The position numbers were made by a program, and so were the translations under genes. The notes under the pieces were generated by a model. It was not told where the DNA came from and searched no databases. It was given only the letters and a program-made list of their open reading frames with translations. This document shows positions 19,101 to 25,773 of a DNA stretch of 64,000 nucleotides, piece by piece; within the stretch, counting starts at the first letter, position 1; each line of letters begins with the position of its first letter. The stretch covers positions 1-64,000 of the forward strand of contig UCHV01000007.1 in the NCBI GenBank assembly GCA_900472395.1. The letters are read 5' to 3'. The stretch is from Hyphomicrobiales bacterium. GTDB taxonomy: Bacteria > Pseudomonadota > Alphaproteobacteria > Rhizobiales > Rhizobiaceae.

Positions 19101-20446
19101 TCCATTGCCGCCAGATCGTCGTCGTTACGGGCCGACCATGCCAGCAGGGCAGGAGCATCGTTCGTCCATGTCGCAGCGGATGACGGCGGGCTGGATAGGA
19201 CGACGTGCACATTGGTGCCGCCAAAGCCGAAGGAACTGACAGCGGCATGATGCACATCGGCACTCGGCAGGTCCGTCAGCCGGTCGCAGATGGAAAAACG
19301 GCTTCCATCGAGTTCCAGCAGCGGATTGGCGCTGCCGAAATTCAGCGTGGCCGGCACGCGGCCGGTCTCAACGACACGGATGGCCTTGATCAACCCGGCA
19401 AGGCCCGCCGCGGCATTGAGGTGCCCGACATTGGCTTTCACCGAACCGATCAGGCAAGGCGTTTCACCTTTGCCATAAACGGCGCGGATCGCTTCCATTT
19501 CGATAGGGTCGCCGATTGGCGTTCCGGTGCCATGCGCTTCGATATAACCGATATCGGCGGGATCGAGACCGCTCAGCGCCAGCGCCTCGTGCAGCACCCG
19601 TTTCTGGCCCGAAACGCTGGGCTGGGTAAAGTTACCGCGTTCGGCACCGTCATTATTGGCGGCAGAACCTTCGATGATCGCTCGAATGCAGTCGCCGTCA
19701 CGAAGCGCATCGTCAAGTCGCTTCAGTACCAGAGCTGCCACGCCATTGCCGCCGACAATTCCGTCGGAACCGGCGGAAAAGGGTGCGATCCGGCCCGTCG
19801 GCGACATCGGTCCGCCGGGGTCGGCATGGTACCCGTCTTCCAGATCCATGGAGATCGAGACGGCACCGGCAAGCGCCATGTCGATCTCGCCGGAGAGCAG
19901 AGATTGGATGGCCTGATGCACGGCCAGAAGCCCGCTCGAGCAGGCGCTCTGTACGACAACGGCGGGCCCCTTGAGGTCGAGGTGATGGGCGACGCGAGAC
20001 GCCAGAAAATCCTTGTCGTTACCGATCAGCATCGCAAAGTGCTCGGCGGCGCTATCGGCATAACTGCGCAAGCCCACATGCTTGAGCACGTAATCGCCAA
20101 AACCGGAGGCGGCGAACACGCCGGTCATCCGATCTTGGCCGTTGCCATACCCGGCATCTTCCATCGCATGCCAGGCGGTTTCCAGAAACACCCGTTGCTG
20201 CGGGTCCATCAGGGCCGCTTCCGATGGTGCAAAACCGAAAAACTCGGCGTCAAAACATTCCTTGTCGGCCAGCGCGAAACTTGCGCCCACAACATGCGGC
20301 CGGTCTTGCGGCGGCTTGCGGAGCCCCGACTGGCCGTTTTCCAGCATCGTCCAGAAGGCGCTTACATCACCCGCGCCGGGAAAACGCCCGGCAAGGCCGA
20401 TGATGGCAATCCGCTCGCTCGACTGCCCTTCGCCCTGTCCGCTCAC
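16106..20446 (-). CDS. Type I PKS module: KS-AT-KR-ACP
   Basis: A 1,446-residue single-module polyketide synthase. The KS (about 10-425) has C169 in QSACSSG and the histidines in EAHGTGT and NVGHL. The AT (about 500-800) has GHSIGEY and GFHSH, the pattern of malonyl-CoA selection. The KR (about 1090-1300) has GGHGNLG and Y-x-x-x-N (YMSAN), so it should be active. The C-terminal ACP has LGGDSI (about 1373). It would extend an acyl-peptide chain by a two-carbon unit and reduce the keto group, as HMWP1 does in yersiniabactin, but there is no C-methyltransferase. The start is GTG 20446 with no ribosome site of its own; the stop of a 23-codon leader ORF overlaps it (GTGA), so initiation probably depends on coupling. 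Confidence 0.93.
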   Translation of the reverse strand: MSGQGEGQSSERIAIIGLAGRFPGAGDVSAFWTMLENGQSGLRKPPQDRPHVVGASFALADKECFDAEFFGFAPSEAALMDPQQRVFLETAWHAMEDAGYGNGQDRMTGVFAASGFGDYVLKHVGLRSYADSAAEHFAMLIGNDKDFLASRVAHHLDLKGPAVVVQSACSSGLLAVHQAIQSLLSGEIDMALAGAVSISMDLEDGYHADPGGPMSPTGRIAPFSAGSDGIVGGNGVAALVLKRLDDALRDGDCIRAIIEGSAANNDGAERGNFTQPSVSGQKRVLHEALALSGLDPADIGYIEAHGTGTPIGDPIEMEAIRAVYGKGETPCLIGSVKANVGHLNAAAGLAGLIKAIRVVETGRVPATLNFGSANPLLELDGSRFSICDRLTDLPSADVHHAAVSSFGFGGTNVHVVLSSPPSSAATWTNDAPALLAWSARNDDDLAAMEQALAGLWSEPAGRSLLDDAGTLLTGRKTFPARRALVAGNHAEAAAKLSAGSVLRPQADGASDLVFLFPGQGTQFAGMGKPFYETLPVFRETIDQCAAAIQPLIGQDIRPLIFGEDSAALKPTLLTQLSLFACEYALARSLIAGGLQPTALLGHSIGEYVAACLAGVFSLQDALTLVCARAQLMTRLPEAAMLAVHGSPDTIGPFLHDGLSLAVVNRPDRCVISGTTDAIEKLADELTGQNVSSRLLDVSHGFHSHLMDPILGEFTDACRKVRFSAPQIPVLSNVSGKIADPAEIATPGYWVRHLRQTVLFADDMQEIARTWPGALCLELGPGASCTGAARAAGLSCLPTMVSPDSQATDLMTALGTLWAEGHSVETDLLMLGRPWRRAALPGYPFRRVPHLLPALDGGAKPAAEQFGTLPADKWFHAPTWHSVPMSRRSIEDTKKTLLLFLPEDAPAEDDFGDSIRIFPGTAYSQDAGSVYRLRPGNAGDFARLAEDLRARGIKQATCLFGWLLHPHSQATIHGHDSLVRLTQTLVPAGIIEHVVLVTRTLATIIGSEPPDAEQALALGVLRAMPFEHESIKASWLDADRLPTRNEMGRIEVLRAADEGRHALSLGLRSGRFWQRHVEPVSVGPALANDIMKPSGTYLVVGGHGNLGRHLVGKLRRQNCDVITLGRSASPVDTGTGGSVKHVTGSAADHALLETISRDLRAEGKMLNGIFNLAGRYVTQTLADRTLMETDGNRTAKVDATAALARAFSSHNPEFLVAFSSLAGETSGYGNSDYMSANLYLDFLAAAGTSAMPIISIGWDNWQADGAFHGIKQDGRALFTGEEAEAIDIERGFAALWRIIASGLPHVIVTPRVLDRRLNEISEAAKARFTRKPETRGKAIAANDGAPLERFFRLLFAQTLGVPDIAATDDFLQLGGDSILAVRLLSRLRRVFQIEFGLPDFLAARTPEQLARRLESFDGTEQTALAYLHIHALPESDRQALLRRSANV

Positions 20447-20514
20447 GAGACGGCACCCGTCTGCATCGGCCGAGAAGTGCCGGCTTCGGTCGTGAACTGA
20501 AAAATCGAAAGCAT
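20443..20514 (-). CDS. Small leader ORF coupled to the PKS gene
   Basis: A 23-codon ORF (MLSIFQFTTEAG onward, ending GAVS) with ATG at 20514, GGAG six bases upstream, and a TGA that overlaps the PKS GTG start as GTGA. The PKS start has no ribosome site, so this ORF probably recruits ribosomes for it. Whether the peptide itself does anything is unknown; it shows no cysteine or regulatory codon run that would suggest attenuation. It is too short for homology judgement, and the call rests on ribosome site and overlap geometry alone. Confidence 0.55.
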   Translation of the reverse strand: MLSIFQFTTEAGTSRPMQTGAVS

Positions 20515-20547
20515 GTTAAGCTCCGCTCTTTTAAACGGATGATTCCA

Positions 20548-20565
20548 TTGCGAAAATTTCCGCAA
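20548..20565. promoter_or_regulatory. 18-bp near-palindrome between PKS operon and phosphopantetheinyl transferase
   Basis: TTGCGAAAATTTCCGCAA is palindromic at 16 of 18 positions. It lies 34 bases upstream of the leader ORF start and about 100 bases upstream of the divergent transferase gene, so it is a candidate operator for the assembly-line operon. The binding protein is not identifiable from sequence. Confidence 0.4.
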
Positions 20566-20662
20566 AAACTTGTTTATTCGCATGCCTCATAATAGGCTGG
20601 GCCACCCTTTCTGTCCGGCCAGATGCGGAGCATTAAGTGCCGTCCGCGGAGTGACTTGACGT

Positions 20663-21397
20663 ATGGAATTTTTCTTTTCGGGATCATGGGATCGAGTAAC
20701 CTGCGACCACGTGATCGCCGCCACGGTACGCGCCGTCCTTGCGACCTTTGCGGGCAAGGCGGTGCTCAACGATGTGGAAAATGCGCAGGCTGCGCGGTTC
20801 GTGCGAACCGAAGATGGAGAACGGTATCACGCCGCGCATCTTCTAAAACGTCACCTGCTGGGCAGGGCGAGTGGTCTTTCTCCGCAGGATTTGCACTTCG
20901 ACCGTCAAAGTGGCGGAAAGCCGTTTTTGCTTGGTGAGGAAAGGCTGGATTTCAATCTCTCGCACGGCGGCGACTGGGTGATCGCAGGGCTCTCATGGTC
21001 GGGCCGGATCGGCGTGGATGTCGAGGCGGAGCGCCCTGCAGAATTTTGGCGCGAGATTGCCGGTTCGTTTCTCGCGCCCGCCGAACTGGCTGTTGCCGAC
21101 GGCGATGATTTTCTGAAAATCTGGACCGCCAAGGAGGCGGGTTTGAAGGCGCACGGTGCCGGGTTTGCCATCATGCCGAACGCCATAACCGTCGCCGATG
21201 GTGGCGACGGTTTTTCTCTGGCCATCGAGGCAATGAAGCTTTGCGGTGTGTGGCAGCGGTTGGATGAGACGCATATGCTCGCCATTGCCGCAAGCGCCAG
21301 GCTGCCGCAGATCGCCGTGTGCCGAAACACCGACGATCTGCAAGCCGCCCTTGGCAGTATCAGGCCACCCGTTCCAGGCTTGCCGGCGTCGCGTTGA
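20663..21397 (+). CDS. 4'-phosphopantetheinyl transferase (Sfp-type)
   Basis: A 244-residue transferase that attaches the phosphopantetheine arm of CoA to serines of carrier domains. The family motifs are present: FNLSHGGDW (97-105), GVDVE with Mg-binding D119 (117-121) and W-x-x-KEA (W154, K157, E158). It is transcribed opposite to the synthetase operons and sits between them, so it is the obvious activator of the eight carrier domains encoded here. The start is ATG 20663 with GGAG eleven bases upstream, a slightly long spacing. Its last 38 bases overlap the convergent OsmC gene, leaving no room for a terminator between them. Confidence 0.95.
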   Translation: MEFFFSGSWDRVTCDHVIAATVRAVLATFAGKAVLNDVENAQAARFVRTEDGERYHAAHLLKRHLLGRASGLSPQDLHFDRQSGGKPFLLGEERLDFNLSHGGDWVIAGLSWSGRIGVDVEAERPAEFWREIAGSFLAPAELAVADGDDFLKIWTAKEAGLKAHGAGFAIMPNAITVADGGDGFSLAIEAMKLCGVWQRLDETHMLAIAASARLPQIAVCRNTDDLQAALGSIRPPVPGLPASR

Positions 21398-22415
21398 CAA
21401 AACCCTGCCAGCAGGCCGAGGCCTGTTGCGCGCGGGTCAGGAATGCCTGCATCTCTTCCTCCGTATTGTCGCTGACGGCGGAAATTTCGATGACATTGTC
21501 CTGCAGCTGCACGGCGGATTTGTCGAACAGGTTGAAGCAGCCGCGCATGTCCAGACGGCACCGCATGGAGGCGGAAAGCTGGCGCAGCGGCTTGCCCTCC
21601 TTTTCGCACAGGATCACCAGTTGCTGGGCAAGGTCGGAAAGCACCGCCGCCAGCAGATATTCCTGCGGGTTGGGCGCCTCGTTGAGACCGGCCGCCGGTG
21701 CCGGCTGATCGACAGAGAAGCGGGCGGGCAGGCTCCAGCTTTCCTCCTGATATTGGCGGTCGCGCAGGCTGACATCGAACTGGGTGGCATTACGCCAGGC
21801 GATATCGACGCCAAGATGGATCGGCGCATTGGAGCCGGCCTGAGCGGTCGGGCTTGCCGTGCCGTTGGCCTTCGCGTCATTGGCAGCGCCATTGGCACGG
21901 CGGAAATTCGAAGGCAGATGACGGTAGGAAACATCGATCTTGTTGGGCAGCGTCACGGTGATGTAGTTGGGCGAAAACCGCGCCACGTTCATCATCATCT
22001 GCTTGTATTGCAGCCAGCTGCCATCCGCATCGAGATTGACCGAGATGGCCGTATCGGACAAGGCCCCGCCGTTGCGTTTTGTCGCCGTTTCCACCTGCAG
22101 CTTGTCGATCGTCAGACCCTTGTAGGATGCGCCCTGCACGAGAATGTTGGCCACGCAGGCGCCAAGCCCGGTGGTGAAATAATCGGCAGGTGTCGGCGGC
22201 GCCTGCGGGCTCGGGTCGTCGTGATGGCTGACGCGGAAGGCGAAATCGCGGCCCAGCCGCTTGCTGCCGAAGCGAAGCGGGCGAGTGTGGATGTCCATGG
22301 TCAGGCCGCCCAGCCATTCCAGATCGACGCCGTAAAAGATCTCGCCTTCGCCGGCGACTTTTCGGATCTCGTGGACGAGTTCGCTGACGGCGGCAACGTT
22401 GATGCCGTTTTTCAT
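21360..22415 (-). CDS. Tandem OsmC-like protein
   Basis: A 351-residue protein made of two OsmC-type domains (about 25-165 and 200-340) joined by an Ala/Asn-rich linker. OsmC/Ohr proteins are thiol peroxidases that use two cysteines of one domain. Here the residues are split. Domain 1 keeps the first cysteine (C87 in LGACVAN) but has Ser148 (ARFSPN) where the second is expected. Domain 2 has Asp261 at the first position but keeps a Cys (C335, SACWQ) at the second. The ATG overlaps the stop of the PLP-enzyme gene (ATGA), so it is the last gene of operon A. A role in thiol or peroxide chemistry on the cysteine-rich product is inference; no OsmC protein is part of the classical yersiniabactin or pyochelin clusters. 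Confidence 0.8.
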   Translation of the reverse strand: MKNGINVAAVSELVHEIRKVAGEGEIFYGVDLEWLGGLTMDIHTRPLRFGSKRLGRDFAFRVSHHDDPSPQAPPTPADYFTTGLGACVANILVQGASYKGLTIDKLQVETATKRNGGALSDTAISVNLDADGSWLQYKQMMMNVARFSPNYITVTLPNKIDVSYRHLPSNFRRANGAANDAKANGTASPTAQAGSNAPIHLGVDIAWRNATQFDVSLRDRQYQEESWSLPARFSVDQPAPAAGLNEAPNPQEYLLAAVLSDLAQQLVILCEKEGKPLRQLSASMRCRLDMRGCFNLFDKSAVQLQDNVIEISAVSDNTEEEMQAFLTRAQQASACWQGFVNATPASLERVA

Positions 22416-23743
22416 TGCTTGATGTCTCCGATTGCGCGCAGGGCCCGGTCGAGGTCGGCCTTCAAGTCGTCGAGATCCTCGATGCCGACGGACAGGCGCA
22501 TCAGGCCGGGATGGATGCCGACCTCGCGCCGCTGGCGGTCGATCAGGCTGCTGTGGCTGGTGTTGAACGGCATGCTGATGAGGGATTCGACACCGCCGAG
22601 GCTGGTGGCGGCATGCACGAGTTTCAGCCCTTCCATCAGTTTCAGGCCGGCCTTGTCGCCGCCCTTCACCTCGAAGGAAATCATGCCGCCGCTTCCCTTG
22701 GTGAGCGCTTCCGCCGCCCACGCATAAGGATAGTCGGGAAGGCCCGGGTGGTAGACACGGGCGATTGCTGGATGCGCCGCCAGCCAGTGTGCCAGTGCCT
22801 CGGCGTTCTCGTTATGCGCCCGCATGCGCAGTGCCAGCGTTTTCATGCCGCGTTCGAGGATTGAGCAATCCTGCGGATTGAGGCTGCCACCGAGCTTCAG
22901 CATCTGCGCCCAGATCATGTCGAGATATTTGCGGCTGCCAGCGGCGGTGCCGGCCACCAGATCGCTATGGCCGTTGAGGTATTTCGTGCCGCTATGGATG
23001 ACAACATGCGCGCCGTCATCGATCGGCGTCAGGCAGCAGGGCGACAGGAACGTGTTGTCGAGGATGAGGAACAGGTTGCGCTCCGCTGCCAGCTTGGCAA
23101 GGGCGCGCACCGGCGCGAATTTCAACAGCGGATTGGTCAGCGTTTCGAAAAACAGAACCTCCGTATTATCCTGAACTGCCGCTTCGATGGCGGCGATATC
23201 CATCGGATCGACAAAGGTCACTTCGCGGCCGAACTGGTGCATGTCCTCGCGCATCAGGTTGTAACTGCCGCCGTAAAGATCGCGCGCGGTGACGATATGG
23301 CCGCCGCGATTGGTGAGCGCCAGAAGCGTGGTGCTGATCGCCGCCATGCCGGACGAAAACACGATGGCGCTTTCGGCATGTTCCAGCGCCGCGATCTTTT
23401 CCTGCACGGCCCACTGGTTGGGGTTTCCGTAACGGGTGTAGATCGGGTAATCGCGGATCATGCCCTGATCGAAGGCTTCGTAGCTTTCCTTCTGGAACAG
23501 GAAGGTCGTGGCCGCAAAGATAGGCGTGCCGACTGCTCCGGTGATCGGGTCGTTGTAGGTGCCGGCATGGACGGCGAGTGTGCCGGGACCATGGCTTTTC
23601 GGGTCGATCGTGGTCTGGTTGGTCATCCGTGGCCCGGCATTGCGGGCGCGGGTCAACTGGTCTGCCCATTCGGTTTTTGCCGAAACGCCGGTAGCGTCGC
23701 TGCGGAAGCGACCGGCCCATTCCTTAAGAATACTCTTTGCCAA
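22412..23743 (-). CDS. Cystathionine gamma-lyase/synthase-like PLP enzyme
   Basis: A Cys/Met-metabolism PLP enzyme (about 404 residues from ATG 23626, 443 from TTG 23743). The conserved elements are TRYGNPN (substrate/PLP Tyr-Arg), SSGMAAIS (phosphate loop), LDNTF (PLP-N1 Asp), SGTKYLNGH (Schiff-base lysine), SLGGVESL and RLSVGIED (carboxylate Arg). Family members cleave or form cystathionine or related thioethers. In this locus it could supply cysteine or homocysteine, or act on a sulfur intermediate of the metallophore; the sequence does not decide. I prefer TTG 23743: AGGAG six bases upstream, 39 extra codons with coding character, and a 20-base overlap with the preceding gene as elsewhere in the operon. 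ATG 23626 has only a weak ribosome site. Confidence 0.87.
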   Translation of the reverse strand: MAKSILKEWAGRFRSDATGVSAKTEWADQLTRARNAGPRMTNQTTIDPKSHGPGTLAVHAGTYNDPITGAVGTPIFAATTFLFQKESYEAFDQGMIRDYPIYTRYGNPNQWAVQEKIAALEHAESAIVFSSGMAAISTTLLALTNRGGHIVTARDLYGGSYNLMREDMHQFGREVTFVDPMDIAAIEAAVQDNTEVLFFETLTNPLLKFAPVRALAKLAAERNLFLILDNTFLSPCCLTPIDDGAHVVIHSGTKYLNGHSDLVAGTAAGSRKYLDMIWAQMLKLGGSLNPQDCSILERGMKTLALRMRAHNENAEALAHWLAAHPAIARVYHPGLPDYPYAWAAEALTKGSGGMISFEVKGGDKAGLKLMEGLKLVHAATSLGGVESLISMPFNTSHSSLIDRQRREVGIHPGLMRLSVGIEDLDDLKADLDRALRAIGDIKQ

Positions 23744-24989
23744 GAGGTTCTCCTGCCTTGTGTTGGAGTGTCGAGAGAATGCTGTCACAGAGCGCGTCGC
23801 CGTCCGGGCCCTGGAAGATGTTGATGCCCACAGGCGCGCCGCGATAGGAGGGCTCGCCGATATCGGAACGCATGCGGCCAAAACCGAGGCCGATGCCGAA
23901 GAGGCCGGAAAGTGGGCGGCCCTGGTTGTCACAAAGATGGCCGGTCGCATCGACATTGGCGGCGCTTCCGTTGCGCCCAAGCCGGATCGGCCGCTCCGCC
24001 GTATCGCTGAACAGCGGCAGGTTCGGGCGATAACCGGTGGCGGCAACCACCATGTCGGATATCCGCATGATATCGGTCACCTCGTCCGCATGGGCGCAGC
24101 GTGCGAGCGTGATGTTGGGATGGCGGCCTGCGAGGATTTGTTCGTAAAGCAGTTTCGAGCGGGTATAGAGACCCTGAAACCGGAAAACGCGGCCGCTCGA
24201 CGGGCAGACATCCTGCACGGGATCGAAAATCTCACCCGCTTCAACGGCAAGTTCGGCGGAGCGGTGCATGCGACGGATCGGCGTGCGATGCGCCAGCGTC
24301 AGGTCGATGGCGCGTCCGGGCAGCGCCTCAACCAGTTTGTGCAGGACGGAAAAGGCGCTGTGCGATGCGCCGATCACGGTGATGCGCCGCGCAGCCTCCG
24401 GCAGAAGGTCGGCGAGATCGACCGGGCGCAAAAAGCTGTCCGAATGGATGAGCGGAATTCCGCGCTGTTCGGCATCCCGGCGCAGTTCCGGCGGCAGATG
24501 CGGCGTGCTGCCGGCGGCGAGAACGGCAATGCGGCTATCCACGCTCGAACCGTCCTCGAGACGCATTACCCAGCCGGTACCGGTCTGTACCGTTTCGCGA
24601 ACCATCTGTCCGAGACGCAGTTCGAAATTCGAAAACCGACCGGCGGCGGCAAGAAAGACCCGGCGCAGTTCTGCTGTCAGCAAGGCCACCAGTTGCAGCG
24701 GTACCGGCTGCGTGCCGCGTGCGCGAATGAGCCGGGCCGGCATGCTGTCGAGCACGGGGGCAAACATGCCGGTGGGCGAAATGCCGTCGAGAAAATCGCT
24801 GGCATCCGAATTGGACGGGATGTCGTAATTGATGCCGGCATGCAGCAGTTTTTCGACGGTTCCCCGCCGTTCATGAATGACGAGGCCGCGTTCCAGAAGG
24901 TCGGCCAAAAGGCCGTTGCGGTCGGCGCTGACGAGAAAGCTGGTGCAGGCGGGCCCGAATCCGACGATCTGGCAAAAGGTGCGGGACAT
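23724..24989 (-). CDS. FAD-dependent monooxygenase-like oxidoreductase
   Basis: A 421-residue two-Rossmann flavoprotein. The FAD loop is at the N terminus (VGFGPACTSF), a second nucleotide loop lies mid-protein (VIGASHSAFS), and VAATGYRPN matches the ATGY motif near the C-terminal third of class B flavin monooxygenases, including ornithine and lysine N-hydroxylases. Length and layout fit an NADPH-dependent N- or S-oxygenase. In a thiazoline assembly-line operon it may hydroxylate the amino acid building block or oxidise the product; the substrate is not inferable. The start is ATG 24989 with AAGGAG six bases upstream, 13 bases after the thioesterase stop; the open frame extends upstream but only into the thioesterase gene. 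A simple pyridine-nucleotide reductase is the alternative reading. Confidence 0.75.
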   Translation of the reverse strand: MSRTFCQIVGFGPACTSFLVSADRNGLLADLLERGLVIHERRGTVEKLLHAGINYDIPSNSDASDFLDGISPTGMFAPVLDSMPARLIRARGTQPVPLQLVALLTAELRRVFLAAAGRFSNFELRLGQMVRETVQTGTGWVMRLEDGSSVDSRIAVLAAGSTPHLPPELRRDAEQRGIPLIHSDSFLRPVDLADLLPEAARRITVIGASHSAFSVLHKLVEALPGRAIDLTLAHRTPIRRMHRSAELAVEAGEIFDPVQDVCPSSGRVFRFQGLYTRSKLLYEQILAGRHPNITLARCAHADEVTDIMRISDMVVAATGYRPNLPLFSDTAERPIRLGRNGSAANVDATGHLCDNQGRPLSGLFGIGLGFGRMRSDIGEPSYRGAPVGINIFQGPDGDALCDSILSTLQHKAGEPLGKEYS

Positions 24990-25002
24990 GATGTCTCCTT
25001 TC

Positions 25003-25773
25003 TCAAGCGCGACGGCGCGTATCTGCCTGCGCGGACACAAGCGGCATCAGGACGTCGGCGACGCGCGCGGCAATCGCTTGCACATGCTGGGTGTGGTGGA
25101 GGAAAAAGTGGTCGCCATCGAACATCGTGCTCGAAAACACATCGGCGGCGACGTTCTGCCATTGGGCAATGCCCTGCGGCGGCACTTCCGGATCGTGGCT
25201 ACCGCCAAAGGCGTGTATGGGGCAGGTGATGCGGCGAGCATCAGGCTCGGCGCGGATCGCTTCGCTCATGCGAAAATCATTGCGGATAATCGGGAGAAGC
25301 AGCGCCATCAACTCGCGGTTTTCCAGAACCTCCGAGGGTGATCCGTTGAGCGAGCGGACCTCGGCCAACAGATCGTCGTCGGACAGATGCGCGCGTTGCG
25401 GAGCCGGGTCCTCGCAATCCGGGCTGTGGCGGCCGGATGGGAAAAAGGCGAGCGGCGGTGTTTTTTGCTGCAGAAGCAAAGTCATGCGGTAACCCAGTGC
25501 CGCGCCGAGGCTGTGGCCGAAGATCGCGACCGGGCGCGTGAGATGTGGCGCCAAGGTGCTCACAATGTCTTGAGCCAGACGGTCGGGATCGTCTTGCAAC
25601 GCTTCTCCCATACGGGTGCCGCGCCCGGGATATTCGATGGGACGTACCGAAATCCATGCGGGAAACAGCCGATCCCAATCGCGATAGACCGCCGAACTGC
25701 CGCCGGCATAGGTCAGGCAGAACAGGTCGATCGTGGCGTCGGGTTTTGCGTTCTTGAAGGGGAGGCAGGTCAT
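25003..25773 (-). CDS. Type II thioesterase
   Basis: A 256-residue alpha/beta hydrolase of the stand-alone NRPS/PKS thioesterase family (GrsT/YbtT/PchC type), which removes wrong acyl groups from carrier domains. The nucleophile is S88 in GHSLG, the acid D194 (GSHDP) and the histidine H222 (GDHFF); the N-terminal FCLTYAGGSS is typical. Its ATG overlaps the upstream NRPS stop (ATGA). No synthetase in the window carries a C-terminal thioesterase, so this protein may also have to release the finished chain; that is inference. Confidence 0.94.
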   Translation of the reverse strand: MTCLPFKNAKPDATIDLFCLTYAGGSSAVYRDWDRLFPAWISVRPIEYPGRGTRMGEALQDDPDRLAQDIVSTLAPHLTRPVAIFGHSLGAALGYRMTLLLQQKTPPLAFFPSGRHSPDCEDPAPQRAHLSDDDLLAEVRSLNGSPSEVLENRELMALLLPIIRNDFRMSEAIRAEPDARRITCPIHAFGGSHDPEVPPQGIAQWQNVAADVFSSTMFDGDHFFLHHTQHVQAIAARVADVLMPLVSAQADTRRRA

